A stretch of 64,000 bases of DNA from Bifidobacterium sp. N4G05 (GCF_002742445.1 NZ_NJNQ01000001.1:124001-188000); one strand, 5' to 3'; counted from the first letter of the stretch, positions 38,263 through 48,404 are shown. Made by a program: numbers and translations. The notes: generated by a model from the letters alone, not told the origin.

Positions 38263-38835
38263 TCAGTTCTCCTTGAAGGGGAAGCCGAGGTGCTTCAGGA
38301 GCACGCAAGCTTCCTTGTCGTCCTTGGTGCTGGTCACCACGGTGATGTCCATACCGCGCTGGTGATCGATCGAATCCGGATCGATCTCGTGGAACATGGA
38401 CTGCTCGGTGAGACCAAAGTTGTAGTTGCCCTGGCCGTCGAACTGGTCACCGTTGATGCCACGGAAATCGCGGATACGCGGCAGAGCCATGGTCAGAAGG
38501 CGATCCAGGAACTCCCACATACGCTCGCCACGCAGGGTGACGTAAGCGCCGATGGCCTGGCCTTCGCGCAGGTGGAACTGTGCGACGGACTTCTTAGCCT
38601 TGGTGATCTTCGGCTTCTGGCCGGTGATCAGGGTGAGGTCCTTGACGGCGCCTTCGATGAGCTTGGAGTCGCGAGCAGCGGCGCCAACGCCCATGGAGAC
38701 GACGACCTTCTGAACGCGAGCGACCTGCATCGGGTTGGAGTAGTGGAATTCCTTCTCCAGCTCCGGCACAATCTGCTCGTTGTACTTCTGCTTCAAGCGC
38801 GGAGTTGCCGGCGCTTCGACAGTGGTATCGGTCAT
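38263..38835 (-). CDS. rplE: Ribosomal protein L5 (uL5)
   Basis: A 190-residue protein that binds 5S rRNA and contacts P-site t[23 protein letters not shown] and [19 protein letters not shown] are diagnostic. Its start overlaps the rplX stop by four bases. Confidence 0.97.
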
Positions 38836-39167
38836 GCCAGCTCCTTTCCGGACTTCTTGGCAACACGCACACGCACGGTCTTCACCTTGCCGTCGCGAGC
38901 CTCTTCCTTTTCGACGATGCGCACGCGGGTCGGCTGCTTGGTCTCCGGATCGATGACCATCACGTTGGAGCGATGAATCGGAGCCTCGACAGCCACGATG
39001 CCGGCCTGCTGGCCCTGCTGCGTGGCGCGAACGTGCTTCTTGACGATCTGCACGCCTTCAACGATCAGACGATCGTCCTTGAGCACCTGCTTGACGGTGC
39101 CTTCCTTGCCGCGATCCTTACCGCGGATGACCTTGACCAGGTCGCCGCTCTTAATCTTGGCTGCCAT
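38832..39167 (-). CDS. rplX: Ribosomal protein L24 (uL24)
   Basis: A 111-residue KOW-domain protein that starts 50S assembly. [19 protein letters not shown] is diagnostic. It is one base from rplN and overlaps rplE. Confidence 0.97.
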
Positions 39168-39168
39168 G

Positions 39169-39537
39169 TCAGATCACCTCCGGGGCGAGGGACACGATCT
39201 TCATGAAGCGCTTGTCGCGCAGTTCACGACCGACCGGTCCGAAGATACGAGTGCCCTTCGGTTCACGGCCAGAGCCGAGAATGACGGCGGCGTTCTCGTC
39301 GAACTTAATGTAGGAGCCGTCCACACGACGGTGCTCCTTGACGGTGCGGACGACGACAGCCTTGACGACGTCGCCCTTCTTGACCGACCCGCCAGGGATG
39401 GCGTCCTTGACGGAGGCGACGATCACGTCGCCGATGCCGGCATAGCGTCGCTTCGATCCGCCGAGCACTCGGATGGCGAGGAGTTCCTTCGCACCCGTGT
39501 TGTCGGCGACATGAAGCCGCGTTTCCTGCTGAATCAT
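39169..39537 (-). CDS. rplN: Ribosomal protein L14 (uL14)
   Basis: A 122-residue 50S protein at the subunit interface. [20 protein letters not shown] and [20 protein letters not shown] are diagnostic. It is the first gene after an intercistronic hairpin and a 91-base gap from rpsQ. Confidence 0.98.
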
Positions 39538-39570
39538 TGATTCTCCTTAGCCGAGCTGGTTCTCCCCAAG

Positions 39571-39603
39571 CACCCCGCCTGCCTGCTTGAAGCAGGCGGG
39601 GTG
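39571..39603 (-). other. Intercistronic hairpin between rpsQ and rplN
   Basis: CACCCCGCCTGC and GCAGGCGGGGTG form a perfect 12-bp, very G+C-rich stem with a 9-base loop. On the coding strand it is followed by CTTGGGGAG and not by T, so it is more likely a processing, pausing or stability element than a full terminator. It lies where the S10 and spc operons meet in other bacteria. Confidence 0.75.
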
Positions 39604-39628
39604 ACTCACGGAGCCTTGCCGAACTTAT

Positions 39629-39889
39629 TTACTTAGCGCGCTCGATGATGCTATCGAGACGCCAACGCTTGGTCTTGCTCAGGGGCCGAGTCTCCATAAT
39701 ACTCACGAGGTCGCCAATGTGAGCCTCGTTGTGTTCATCATGGACCTTGACCGTACGAGTGGAACGCACGACCTTGCCGTACAGCGGGTGGGTCGAACGC
39801 TGCTCGAGCTCGACGGAAATCGTCTTGTCCATCTTATCGGACACGACGTAACCGCGACGAACCTTGCGGAAGTTACGCTCTTCAGCCAT
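39629..39889 (-). CDS. rpsQ: Ribosomal protein S17 (uS17)
   Basis: An 86-residue 30S OB-fold protein that binds 16S rRNA early. [20 protein letters not shown] and [20 protein letters not shown] are diagnostic. It shares one base with rpmC. Confidence 0.97.
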   Translation of the reverse strand: MAEERNFRKVRRGYVVSDKMDKTISVELEQRSTHPLYGKVVRSTRTVKVHDEHNEAHIGDLVSIMETRPLSKTKRWRLDSIIERAK

Positions 39890-40146
39890 TACTTCTCCTC
39901 AGCTTTCGTTTCGGTCGCCTCGGGGGCCTGGCTGATGCCGAGCTCACGCTCGCGCAGGACGGTGTACATCCTGGCGATGTCGTGCTTGACCGCCTTGAGG
40001 CGGGCGGTGTTTTCGAGCTGACCGGTCGCGGACTGGAAGCGCAGGTTGAACAGCTCTTCCTTGGACTTCTTGAGGAAGCCCTCGATCTCCTCGTTGGTCT
40101 TCTCGTTCAGATTCTTCATGGTGTAGTCTGCAGTTCCGACTGCCAT
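39889..40146 (-). CDS. rpmC: Ribosomal protein L29 (uL29)
   Basis: An 85-residue helical 50S protein near the tunnel exit. [20 protein letters not shown] is diagnostic. It is longer than the 63-residue E. coli protein because of short N- and C-terminal extensions (end [10 protein letters not shown]). Confidence 0.96.
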   Translation of the reverse strand: MAVGTADYTMKNLNEKTNEEIEGFLKKSKEELFNLRFQSATGQLENTARLKAVKHDIARMYTVLRERELGISQAPEATETKAEEK

Positions 40147-40565
40147 CAGATGTCACCGCCTTCACGAGCAATAACACGGCACTTCATAGGGAGCTTGTCG
40201 ATTGCGCGGCGCAGAGCCTCGCGAGCGACATCCTCGGACACGCCACCGATCTCGAACATGACGCGACCCGGGTGGACGTTAGCGATCCAGAATTCCGGAG
40301 TACCCTTACCGGAACCCATTCGGGTGCCGAGCGGCTTCTTGGTCAGCGGACGATCCGGGAAGATCGTGATCCACACGCGGCCACCACGCTTGATGTAGCG
40401 GGTCATGGCGATACGAGCGGCCTCGATCTGGCGGTTGGTCACATAAGCTGGAGCCAGAGCCTGGATACCGAAATCGCCGAATGCGATTTCGTTTCCGCCC
40501 TTGGACATGCCACGGCGGACCGGACGGTGCTGCTTACGATACTTGGTTCTCTTTGGGATAAGCAT
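40146..40565 (-). CDS. rplP: Ribosomal protein L16 (uL16)
   Basis: A 139-residue 50S protein close to the peptidyl transferase centre and A site. [20 protein letters not shown] and [20 protein letters not shown] are diagnostic. It abuts rpmC. Confidence 0.98.
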   Translation of the reverse strand: MLIPKRTKYRKQHRPVRRGMSKGGNEIAFGDFGIQALAPAYVTNRQIEAARIAMTRYIKRGGRVWITIFPDRPLTKKPLGTRMGSGKGTPEFWIANVHPGRVMFEIGGVSEDVAREALRRAIDKLPMKCRVIAREGGDI

Positions 40566-40573
40566 TTCTCAGC

Positions 40574-41377
40574 TCACTCCTTCGTTTCCGTTGCGGCAGG
40601 TGCCTCAGCTGCGGCCGGAGCCTCTGCTGCTGCGTTCTGCTGCGGGGCAGCGTTGCGCTGGCCACGGCGCGGACGGCGATCGCCGCGACGGCCCTGACGG
40701 TTGTTGCCCTGCTGTGCCTGCTGCTCTTCGAACTCACGCTCGGTCATATCGCCCTTGTAGATCCAGACCTTCACGCCGATGCGGCCGTAAGTGGTCTTGG
40801 CCTCGAAGAAGCCGTAATCAATGAGGGCGCGCAGGGTCTGCAGCGGAACGCGACCCTCGCGATAGAACTCGGAACGGCTCATTTCGGCACCGCCAAGGCG
40901 ACCGGAGAGCTTGATACGAATACCCTTAGCGCCTGCACGCATGGCATCCTGCTGGGCCTTACGCATCGCGCGACGGAAGGTCACGCGGTTGGTGAGCTGC
41001 TCAGCGATGCCCTGTGCGACGAGCTGGGCGTCCAGTGCTGCGTTCTTCACTTCGAAGATGTTGAGCTGGACCTGCTTGCCAGTGAGCTTCTCAAGCTTGG
41101 CGCGAACGCGCTCAGCTTCAGCACCACGGCGGCCGATGACGATGCCCGGGCGAGCAGTGTGGATGTCCACACGCACGCGGTCGCGGGTACGCTCGATGAC
41201 GATACGGGACACGCCCGCGCGCTCGAGATCCTTGCTCATGGCCTTGCGGATGACGTCATCTTCGAGAACGAAGTCGCGGTAGCGTTCGCCGACCTTGTTG
41301 GAATCGGAGAACCACTTGGAACGATGGTTCTCAGTGATTCCCAGGCGGTAGCCAAACGGATTGATCTTCTGACCCAT
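40574..41377 (-). CDS. rpsC: Ribosomal protein S3 (uS3)
   Basis: A 267-residue protein at the mRNA entry site with a KH domain. [20 protein letters not shown] and [13 protein letters not shown] are diagnostic. About 45 extra C-terminal residues are Gln/Arg/Ala/Glu-rich ([20 protein letters not shown] and then Ala/Glu), common in actinobacterial S3. Confidence 0.97.
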   Translation of the reverse strand: MGQKINPFGYRLGITENHRSKWFSDSNKVGERYRDFVLEDDVIRKAMSKDLERAGVSRIVIERTRDRVRVDIHTARPGIVIGRRGAEAERVRAKLEKLTGKQVQLNIFEVKNAALDAQLVAQGIAEQLTNRVTFRRAMRKAQQDAMRAGAKGIRIKLSGRLGGAEMSRSEFYREGRVPLQTLRALIDYGFFEAKTTYGRIGVKVWIYKGDMTEREFEEQQAQQGNNRQGRRGDRRPRRGQRNAAPQQNAAAEAPAAAEAPAATETKE

Positions 41378-41379
41378 CT

Positions 41380-41739
41380 TTAGCGGTTTCCTTCCTTGTT
41401 AGCGACGACGACCGTGATGTGGCTGGTGCGCTTGTTGATACGAGCGGCACGGCCCTGTGCACGAGCGCGGAAACGCTTGAGCGTCACGCCTTCGTCCACA
41501 TAGGTCTCCTTCACGACCAGGTCGTTCTCGCGGAACGGCTCACCGGCCTTATCGGCCTTCACGCGAGCGTTCGCGATGGCGCTCTCCAGGACCTTACGCA
41601 CCGGAAGGGATGCGTCCTGCGGAGCGAACTTCAGAATGGTGATGGCTTCGGTCGCCTTCTTGCCTCGGATGAGGTCGACCATACGGCGAGCCTTGCGCGG
41701 CGTCACGCGGACGTGACGAGCGATTGCTTTAGCTTCCAT
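41380..41739 (-). CDS. rplV: Ribosomal protein L22 (uL22)
   Basis: A 119-residue 50S protein whose loop lines the exit tunnel. [20 protein letters not shown] and [17 protein letters not shown] are diagnostic. It precedes rpsC by two bases. Confidence 0.97.
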   Translation of the reverse strand: MEAKAIARHVRVTPRKARRMVDLIRGKKATEAITILKFAPQDASLPVRKVLESAIANARVKADKAGEPFRENDLVVKETYVDEGVTLKRFRARAQGRAARINKRTSHITVVVANKEGNR

Positions 41740-41755
41740 GTGTCCTTACTCTCCT

Positions 41756-42034
41756 TTAGCGGCGTGCCTTCTTGTCGTCCTTCACATGACCCTTGAAGGT
41801 CTTGGTCGGGGCGAACTCACCGAGCTTGTGGCCAACCATGGATTCGGTGACGAACACCGGAACATGCTTGCGGCCATCGTGAACGGCGAAGGTGTGTCCG
41901 ATGAAATCAGGGGTGATCATCGAACGACGGGACCACGTCTTGATGACGTTGTGCGTACCCTTCTCGTTCTGCTCGTCGACTTTCTTCTGCAGGTGGGCGT
42001 CGACGAAGGGGCCCTTCTTGATGCTACGAGTCAT
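41756..42034 (-). CDS. rpsS: Ribosomal protein S19 (uS19)
   Basis: A 92-residue 30S head protein. [20 protein letters not shown] and [16 protein letters not shown] are diagnostic. It lies between rplB and rplV. Confidence 0.98.
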   Translation of the reverse strand: MTRSIKKGPFVDAHLQKKVDEQNEKGTHNVIKTWSRRSMITPDFIGHTFAVHDGRKHVPVFVTESMVGHKLGEFAPTKTFKGHVKDDKKARR

Positions 42035-42049
42035 CTACTCGACACTCCC

Positions 42050-42880
42050 TTACTTACGGTTCTTACCATTCGGGCGACGACGAACAATCATCTTGTTCGA
42101 AGCCTTCTTCGGACGGCGGGTACGAACCTCGCCCTTGCCCCACGGAGAAACCGGCGGCTTACCACCGCGGGTACGACCGCCGTGCGGGTGATCGACAGGG
42201 TTCATGGATTCACCACGGGTGATCGGGCGCTTGCCCATCCAACGTGCACGACCTGCCTTACCGAGCTGGATGTTGGCGTGATCGGAATTGCCGACCTCAC
42301 CGATGGTTGCGCGGCAGCGAGCGTCCACGTTGCGGATTTCGCCGGACGGCATACGCAGCTGGGCGTAAGCGCCATCCTTGGCGACGAGCTGCACGGAAGC
42401 ACCTGCGGAACGGGCGATCTTGGCGCCGCCCAGCGGGCGAAGCTCAATCGCGTGCACAACGGTACCAGTCGGGATGTTGCGCAGCGGCAGATTGTTTCCC
42501 GGCTTGATATCAGCCTTGGCGCCGGTCTCGATGACGTCACCCTGCTTGATGCCTTCCGGAGCGATGATGTAGCGCTTCTCACCATCTGCGTAGTGCAGCA
42601 GTGCGATGCGAGCGGAACGGTTCGGGTCGTACTCGATGTGAGCGACCGTTGCCGGCACGCCGTCCTTGTCCCAACGCTTGAAGTCGATGAGACGGTACTG
42701 GCGCTTGTGACCGCCGCCACGATGGCGGGAGGTCATACGGCCGTAAGAGTTACGACCGCCAGTCTTGCTGAGTTTGCGAACCAGCGACTTCTCAGGCGTG
42801 GAACGCGTAAGCTCGGAGAAGTCCGAGACGGACGCGTTACGGCGGCCTGCAGTCGTCGGCTTATAAACGCGGATAGCCAT
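42050..42880 (-). CDS. rplB: Ribosomal protein L2 (uL2)
   Basis: A 276-residue protein needed for subunit joining and peptidyl transferase activity. [20 protein letters not shown] and the C-terminal [20 protein letters not shown], which holds the conserved histidine loop, are diagnostic. Confidence 0.98.
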   Translation of the reverse strand: MAIRVYKPTTAGRRNASVSDFSELTRSTPEKSLVRKLSKTGGRNSYGRMTSRHRGGGHKRQYRLIDFKRWDKDGVPATVAHIEYDPNRSARIALLHYADGEKRYIIAPEGIKQGDVIETGAKADIKPGNNLPLRNIPTGTVVHAIELRPLGGAKIARSAGASVQLVAKDGAYAQLRMPSGEIRNVDARCRATIGEVGNSDHANIQLGKAGRARWMGKRPITRGESMNPVDHPHGGRTRGGKPPVSPWGKGEVRTRRPKKASNKMIVRRRPNGKNRK

Positions 42881-42916
42881 AATCTAGTTCTTCCTTTAAC
42901 TTTTCTCGGCTAGCCT

Positions 42917-43213
42917 TCAGTTACCGAAGATGTCGATCGTCTGGCCCTCGGCGACGGTCACGATGGCGCGCTTCTGATTGACACGCTGGCCGAAACCGTT
43001 GCGGGTGCGCTGACGCTTGCCAGCGCGGTTGAGGGTGTTGACGTTCGTCACCTTGACATTGAAGATCTCTTCGATTGCCTGCTTGATCTGAACCTTGTTC
43101 GCGTTCGGAGCCACCACGAAGGTGTACTGACCGCGATCGGACAGAGCATAGCTCTTCTCAGAAACGACAGGCTTGAGGATGATGTCGTGTGCGGGCTTGT
43201 GAATAGCGACCAT
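42917..43213 (-). CDS. rplW: Ribosomal protein L23 (uL23)
   Basis: A 98-residue 50S protein at the tunnel exit, docking site for trigger factor and [23 protein letters not shown] and [17 protein letters not shown] are diagnostic. It is five bases after rplD. Confidence 0.97.
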   Translation of the reverse strand: MVAIHKPAHDIILKPVVSEKSYALSDRGQYTFVVAPNANKVQIKQAIEEIFNVKVTNVNTLNRAGKRQRTRNGFGQRVNQKRAIVTVAEGQTIDIFGN

Positions 43214-43218
43214 GAAAA

Positions 43219-43884
43219 TCAGGCCTCCTTTGCAGCCGGCTCAGCCTTCGCAGCGAGGAAAGCGTCGAAGCCTTCCTTGGAGAAGACCACGTACTGAGCG
43301 GTGACCACGTCGTACGTGTTGAGCTGATCGGCGAAGATCGGGTGAACGGTCGGGATGTTACGAACGGAAAGCCATTCGTTCACATTCTCGCGAGAGAGCA
43401 CCACGGTGGTGAACTTGTTCTCGGTCACCGGGGTAAGAGCGGCAACAGCGGCCTTGGTGGACGGGGCTTCGGAAACACCGAAGTCCACGACTGCCAAACG
43501 ACCTGCGTTGGCGCGATCGGAAAGCACGTACTTGAGAGCAGCGGCCTTCATCTTCTTCGGGGTGCGCTGGGAGTAGTCGCGCGGCTGCGGACCGAACACG
43601 GTGCCGCCGTGATACCACTGCGGTGCACGGATGGAGCCCTGACGAGCACGACCGGTGCCCTTCTGCTTCCACGGCTTACGGCCACCGCCGGAAACCATGC
43701 CACGGGTCTTGGTGGCGTGGGTGCCCTGACGAGCAGCGGCGCGCTGGGCCACCACAACCTGGTGAATCAGCGGGATACGGGACTGGACTTCTTCGGCGGA
43801 GAAGCCGAAGATCTCAGCCGGAGCCTCGACGGTTCCGGTTGCATTGCCCTGGTTATCGGTAACGTTCAGAGTAACGTTTGCCAT
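43219..43884 (-). CDS. rplD: Ribosomal protein L4 (uL4)
   Basis: A 221-residue 50S tunnel protein and, in E. coli, the repressor of the S10 operon. [20 protein letters not shown] and [19 protein letters not shown] are diagnostic. It has a short Ala/Glu C-terminal extension. Confidence 0.97.
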   Translation of the reverse strand: MANVTLNVTDNQGNATGTVEAPAEIFGFSAEEVQSRIPLIHQVVVAQRAAARQGTHATKTRGMVSGGGRKPWKQKGTGRARQGSIRAPQWYHGGTVFGPQPRDYSQRTPKKMKAAALKYVLSDRANAGRLAVVDFGVSEAPSTKAAVAALTPVTENKFTTVVLSRENVNEWLSVRNIPTVHPIFADQLNTYDVVTAQYVVFSKEGFDAFLAAKAEPAAKEA

Positions 43885-43890
43885 GATTTA

Positions 43891-44532
43891 TCAGGCTCCC
43901 TTCACTGCCGAACGGACGAGAACGATGCTGCCCTTCGGGCCCGGGATGGCGCCCTTGATGGCGAGCACGCCGTTCTCAACATCCGACGAAACGATGGTGA
44001 GGTTCAGCGTGGTGTTGGTTACATGACCCATGCGGCCAGCCATACGCTTGCCCTTGAGGATACGGCTCGGGGTAGCGCATGCGCCAACAGAGCCAGGACG
44101 GCGCTCGTTCTTGTGAGAACCGTGGGTACGACGATAGGACTTGAAGCCCCAGCGCTTGATGGTGCCTGCGAAGCCCTTGCCCTTGGTGGTACCGGTCACG
44201 TCGACCAGAGTGCCCTCCGGGAACAGCTCAGCGGTCAGCTCCTGACCCGGCTCGAACTCTTCGGCGTTATCGGTGCGGACCTCAGCGAGGTGACGACGCG
44301 GGGTGACGCCAGCCTTGGCGAAGTGGCCGGCGAGCGGCTTAGTCACCTTGGTCGGGTCAACCTGGCCGTAGCCAAGCTGAACAGCCTTGTAGCCGTCGGA
44401 CTCATCGGACTTGACAGCGGTCACCACGTTGGTGGAGACGTCAACGAGGGTCACAGGAACGAAGAAACCGTTCTCGTCCCAGACCTGAGACATGCCGAGC
44501 TTCTTGCCCAGCAGTGCAGTGCGATTAGACAT
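43891..44532 (-). CDS. rplC: Ribosomal protein L3 (uL3)
   Basis: A 213-residue 50S protein reaching the peptidyl transferase centre. GLLGKKLGMSQVWD-type start (here ALLGKKLGMSQVWDENG) and RTHGSHKNERRPGSVGACAT are diagnostic. It follows rpsJ. Confidence 0.97.
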   Translation of the reverse strand: MSNRTALLGKKLGMSQVWDENGFFVPVTLVDVSTNVVTAVKSDESDGYKAVQLGYGQVDPTKVTKPLAGHFAKAGVTPRRHLAEVRTDNAEEFEPGQELTAELFPEGTLVDVTGTTKGKGFAGTIKRWGFKSYRRTHGSHKNERRPGSVGACATPSRILKGKRMAGRMGHVTNTTLNLTIVSSDVENGVLAIKGAIPGPKGSIVLVRSAVKGA

Positions 44533-44549
44533 AATGGTTCCCTCCTCCC

Positions 44550-44858
44550 TTACAGCTTGATCTCGATGTTCACATCTGCGGGCAGATCAATGTGCATAAG
44601 GGAATCCACGGCCTTCGGGGTCGGGTCCACAATGTCGATGAGACGCTTATGAGTGCGCATCTCGAAATGCTCGCGAGAATCCTTGTACTTGTGAGGAGAA
44701 CGGATAACGACAAACACGTTCTTCTCGGTCGGGAGCGGAACCGGGCCAACCACAGTTGCGCCCGCGTTCGTCACCGTTTCGACGATCTTCTTCGCCGATT
44801 GGTCGATGACCTCATGGTCATAGGACTTAAGCCTGATGCGGATTTTCTGTCCCGCCAT
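44550..44858 (-). CDS. rpsJ: Ribosomal protein S10 (uS10)
   Basis: A 102-residue 30S head protein that also serves NusB/NusG antitermination. [20 protein letters not shown] and [19 protein letters not shown] are diagnostic. It is the first gene of the large ribosomal cluster. Confidence 0.98.
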   Translation of the reverse strand: MAGQKIRIRLKSYDHEVIDQSAKKIVETVTNAGATVVGPVPLPTEKNVFVVIRSPHKYKDSREHFEMRTHKRLIDIVDPTPKAVDSLMHIDLPADVNIEIKL

Positions 44859-45205
44859 TGCCTTCCGCCCTTTCTAGCGATTCGTTAGTTACTGTTTACC
44901 AGCCTGCTTCTCAAAGGGCACCGGCGCAGAAGACCTCCCGGAACCGTGGAAGTTCCGTGGCCATACCACATCAGTGCGCAGCCATGCAGTTTTCACTCTC
45001 GTGATCACTGTGCCACGCTCGCTTTTTTAATTCCAATTTGCGAGCCCTAAAATCAGGCAACTTCTTTATTTAAGCATCAGGGGTAGTCTTAAGAAATCCT
45101 CGCGTGTCGCGGTCAGAAGTCCTGTTGCAGACCCCGAATCGAAGTGCCGAACGTAACTGATCGTCATTCCGGCATCATTCGAAAATGCTTTTCCATATAT
45201 AGAGA
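44859..45205 (-). other. Non-coding leader and promoter region of the S10 operon
   Basis: No gene is seen in these 347 bases. The region upstream of rpsJ must hold the promoter and leader of the ribosomal protein operon. An inverted repeat CGGAAC-N7-GTTCCG lies at 44939-44957, 80-100 bases before the start codon; it could be part of a structured leader. A confident promoter could not be picked. Confidence 0.5.
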
Positions 45206-45247
45206 AACGAGGAATCCGGTTGAACGAATCCAACCAAATTCCTCGTT
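45206..45247 (-). terminator. Probable terminator of adhE
   Basis: AACGAGGAAT pairs with ATTCCTCGTT, with a second inner stem GGTTG/CAACC, a strong 15-bp hairpin in total. The following minus-strand bases (TCTCTATATATGG) are only mildly T-rich. Confidence 0.65.
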
Positions 45248-45282
45248 ATCAATGGTGTCTATCGATGTAGCGCAAGCACCTT

Positions 45283-45312
45283 ATGTATAGGTCAATATTG
45301 GTGACCTATACA
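45283..45312. repeat. Perfect 11-bp inverted repeat after adhE
   Basis: ATGTATAGGTC (45283-45293) and GACCTATACAT (45302-45312) are exact inverses with an 8-base spacer. It begins about ten bases past the adhE stop and precedes the terminator hairpin. There is no T run, so it may be an mRNA 3' hairpin or a protein-binding site. Confidence 0.8.
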
Positions 45313-45321
45313 TGAAACGAC

Positions 45322-48051
45322 TCACGCGCGCTCGGAAGCTTCTTCCGTGGCAGCCTCGCCTTGGCGCTGGACGCGCAGCTTGTGTCCTTCGGCCTGGCTG
45401 ACGCCGTAGTATGCGGCGATGGCGATATCCTTCATATCCTCGATCTGCGGGATACGCGGATTTGCCGGAGCGCACTGATCCTCATAGGCACGCATGCCAA
45501 TTTGGTCAAGGATGGACCAGAAGTAGTCCTCGTCCACACCGCACTCCTGGAAGCTCTTGTTCATGCCGAGCTTGTTGTCGCGGTAGTCTTCGACGGCCTT
45601 GGCCAGGTTCTCAACGCCCTCTTCCGGAGTCTTGCCCGGGTTCACACCAAGGTTCTTGGCGATCTCCTGGTAGCGTTCCGGAGCGATGTACTTATTGTAC
45701 TTCGGCCAACTGGTCGGTTCCTCCGGGATGGAGCCGTTGTAGCGGATGACGTACGGCAGCAGGATGGAGTTGGTACGACCGTGGGCGACGTGGCACAGAG
45801 CACCGATGGTGTGGGCCATGCCGTGGCACATGCCGAGGAACGCGGAGCCGAATGCCATGCCGGCCATAGTGGCGGCGTTGTGCATCTTCTCCTGGGCCTT
45901 GATCTTGTCTTCACCCGGCTCGCCGTTGACGGACTCGGCGAGGTTGTCCCAGATCAGCTTGGCTGCGTGCAGCGCCATGCCATCGGTGAAATCGTTGGCA
46001 TAGACGGAGACGTAAGCTTCGAAGGAGTGGGTCAGGGCGTCGAAGCCGGCATCGGATGCGAGCTTGCGCGGCTGGGTGCGTGCCAGCACCGGATCGACGA
46101 TGGCGACGGACGGAGTCAGCGCGTAATCGGTGATCGGGTACTTGTAGCCGGTCTTGTGATCGGTGATCACAGCAAACGGCGTGACTTCGGAACCGGTGCC
46201 GGAGGAAGTCGGGATGCACACGAGCTTGGCCTTCTTGCCCAGCGGCGGGATCTTGAAGGCGCGCTTGCGGATGTCGAAGAACTTCTCACGCACATCGGAG
46301 AAGGAGATTTCCGGGTGCTCATACAGCAGCCACATGATCTTGGAGGCGTCCATCGGGGAACCACCGCCGACGGCGATGATGGTGTCCGGTTCGAACTCCT
46401 CACGCATCATGGTGGCGCCGCGCTCGACGGTTTCGACGCTCGGCTCCGGCTCGACGTAGTCGATGATACGGAAGGTCACGCGGTTGGAACGTGCACGCAG
46501 CTGGTCGATGATCTTGTCGACCACGCCAAGCTGCTCCATGACCTTATCGCACACGATGACGGCCTTTTCGATGCCGTACATGTCGCGCAGGTACTTGATG
46601 GCGTTCGGCTCGAAGTAGGTCTTGGCCGGAATCTTGAACCACTGCATGTTGTTGTTCCTCCGAGCGATGCGCTTGATGTTGAGAAGGTTGACTGCCTGGA
46701 CGTTGCCGGACACGGAGTTGCCACCGTAGGAGCCGCAGCCGAGGGTCAGCGACGGTGCGATGGCGTTGTAGATATCACCCACACCGCCGAGGGAGCTCGG
46801 GGAGTTCCAGATGATGCGGCATGCGTGCATGCGCTGGCCGTATTCGCGGACCAGAGCCTGATCGTTGGTGTGGATGGCTGCGGTGTGGCCTGCGCCGTGC
46901 TTGAGCATAGCCTCACACATTTCGAAGGCCTGTTCCTTGTTGTCGGACTTCAACACGGCCTGGACCGGAGCGAGCTTCTCCATGGTCAGCGGCTCGTTCT
47001 CGCCGACTTCCTTGCACTCGGCGGCAAGAATGGTGGCGTCTTCCGGAATCTCAAAGCCTGCGGCCTTGGCGATGTACTGCGGGGACTTGCCCGGCACCAC
47101 GGAGTTGAGCTTCGGGGTCTGACCAGAGTATGCGGTGCAGCCGAACATGTACTGCTCGAGCTTGGCCTTCTCTTCGTCGTTCACGAAGTAAGCCTTGCGG
47201 CGCTTGAGTTCCTTGATCAGCGGAGCGTAGACTTCCTTGTCGGCGATGATGGCCTGCTCGGTGGCGCAGATCATGCCGTAATCGAAGTGCTTGGAGAGCA
47301 CCAGATCGTTGGCGGCGCGCACGATGTCTACGTTCTTGTCGACATATGCCGGAGCGTTGCCAGCGCCGACGCCGAGGGCCGGCTTGCCGGAGGAGTATGC
47401 GGCCTTGACCATGCCCGGACCACCGGTGGCGAGGATGGTGGCGATGCCGTCATGCTTCATCAGAGCGCCGGTAGCTTCGATGGACGGGTGCTCGATCCAC
47501 TGGATACAGTTCTCAGGGGCGCCTGCCTCGATGGCCGCGTCACGCACGATCTTGGCGGCTTCGACGGAGCACTTCTGTGCACCCGGGTGAAAGCCGAAGA
47601 TGATCGGGCAGCGGGTCTTCAGTGCGATCAGCGACTTGAAGATGGCGGTGGAAGTCGGGTTGGTGACCGGGGTCACGCCGGCGACGACGCCGACCGGTTC
47701 TGCGATCTCGTCGATGCCCATGACATCGTCTTCGCGGATGATGCCGACGGTCTTCTGGCCGGCCAGATAGTTGGTGACGTGTTCGCAGGCGAAGATGTTC
47801 TTGGTGGCCTTGTCTTCCACCAGACCACGGCCGGTTTCCTCAACGGCCATCTTGGCGAGCACCAGATGCTTGTTCAATGCTGCGACGGAAGCCTTGGCGA
47901 CAATACGGTCAACCTGCTTCTGATCGAGCTTTTCGAAATCGTCAAGAGCCTTCAGGCCCTTCTTGACCAGAGCGTCGACCTCAGCCTCGGCTGCGGCGAG
48001 CTTCTCTTCCGGAGTCGGCTTGGTCGACTCTTCCTTCTTTGCGTCTGCCAC
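45322..48051 (-). CDS. adhE: Bifunctional acetaldehyde-CoA/alcohol dehydrogenase
   Basis: AdhE reduces acetyl-CoA to acetaldehyde and then to ethanol, regenerating two NAD+. Of 909 residues, about 1-450 form the acylating aldehyde dehydrogenase, with the catalytic cysteine in FDYGMICATEQAI. About 480-890 form an iron-dependent alcohol dehydrogenase with the NAD site GGGSPMDASK and metal-ligand histidines in GMCHGMAHTIGALCHVAHGR. The protein normally assembles into spirosomes. An AGGAGG site precedes the ATG. A long A+T-rich region with a palindrome lies upstream, suggesting redox or carbon control. Confidence 0.97.
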   Translation of the reverse strand: MADAKKEESTKPTPEEKLAAAEAEVDALVKKGLKALDDFEKLDQKQVDRIVAKASVAALNKHLVLAKMAVEETGRGLVEDKATKNIFACEHVTNYLAGQKTVGIIREDDVMGIDEIAEPVGVVAGVTPVTNPTSTAIFKSLIALKTRCPIIFGFHPGAQKCSVEAAKIVRDAAIEAGAPENCIQWIEHPSIEATGALMKHDGIATILATGGPGMVKAAYSSGKPALGVGAGNAPAYVDKNVDIVRAANDLVLSKHFDYGMICATEQAIIADKEVYAPLIKELKRRKAYFVNDEEKAKLEQYMFGCTAYSGQTPKLNSVVPGKSPQYIAKAAGFEIPEDATILAAECKEVGENEPLTMEKLAPVQAVLKSDNKEQAFEMCEAMLKHGAGHTAAIHTNDQALVREYGQRMHACRIIWNSPSSLGGVGDIYNAIAPSLTLGCGSYGGNSVSGNVQAVNLLNIKRIARRNNNMQWFKIPAKTYFEPNAIKYLRDMYGIEKAVIVCDKVMEQLGVVDKIIDQLRARSNRVTFRIIDYVEPEPSVETVERGATMMREEFEPDTIIAVGGGSPMDASKIMWLLYEHPEISFSDVREKFFDIRKRAFKIPPLGKKAKLVCIPTSSGTGSEVTPFAVITDHKTGYKYPITDYALTPSVAIVDPVLARTQPRKLASDAGFDALTHSFEAYVSVYANDFTDGMALHAAKLIWDNLAESVNGEPGEDKIKAQEKMHNAATMAGMAFGSAFLGMCHGMAHTIGALCHVAHGRTNSILLPYVIRYNGSIPEEPTSWPKYNKYIAPERYQEIAKNLGVNPGKTPEEGVENLAKAVEDYRDNKLGMNKSFQECGVDEDYFWSILDQIGMRAYEDQCAPANPRIPQIEDMKDIAIAAYYGVSQAEGHKLRVQRQGEAATEEASERA

Positions 48052-48141
48052 TTGAAGTCCTCCTCGATTCTTTGGGGGTTTGCAAAGTAGTTTCCCGTTA
48101 TTCCACCCACCTCGAAGCGGATGGACGCGTTGCTGGTCTTT

Positions 48142-48202
48142 TGTGACCTAGGACACACTTTAGTGAGTATGCAATATGATCTTCCACTGTGTCGTGTCGC
48201 AA
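48142..48202 (-). promoter_or_regulatory. Candidate adhE promoter with palindromic operator
   Basis: On the minus strand TTGCGA (48197-48202), 18 bases and CATATT (48173-48178) form a plausible promoter. Just downstream lies the 16-bp near-perfect palindrome TGTGACCTAGGACACA (48142-48157; only the A/A pair breaks symmetry). Its TGTG/CACA ends resemble half of the Rex operator, the NADH-sensing repressor site often found before adhE, but the centre differs. Binding by Rex is inference. Confidence 0.45.
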
Positions 48203-48404
48203 GAGAAATGTTATATTCTGTTCATTTAATGTTTAGATTGCGTTCTTTTATGAAATCAAAAAGCTTTAAAAACATCATTTTGAGCGTTTTTGTTGCTTTT
48301 TATCATAAATCACACACACTTTCTCAAGTCTCACCTCCTCATCTTTTATAAAAGTATTTTCTATATGATATCAATCATATCAAACTTTTACAAAGTCGAT
48401 TTAC
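48203..48404. other. A+T-rich gap between adhE and the AraC gene
   Basis: This stretch is clearly richer in A+T than its surroundings and holds no supported gene. An inverted repeat ATATGAT-ATCA-ATCATAT lies at 48363-48380, 25 bases after the stop of the AraC-family gene, and a TTTTATAAAAG stretch precedes it. They may serve as a 3' end or operator. Confidence 0.5.

Noticed and set aside
45361..48090. Plus-strand open frame of 909 codons opposite adhE
   Set aside because: It is a shadow of equal length. AdhE motifs and the ribosome-binding site are on the minus strand.
48169..48351. 60-codon plus-strand frame in the A+T-rich gap upstream of adhE
   Set aside because: It overlaps the predicted adhE promoter and its composition follows the A+T-rich DNA. 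No ribosome-binding site is seen.
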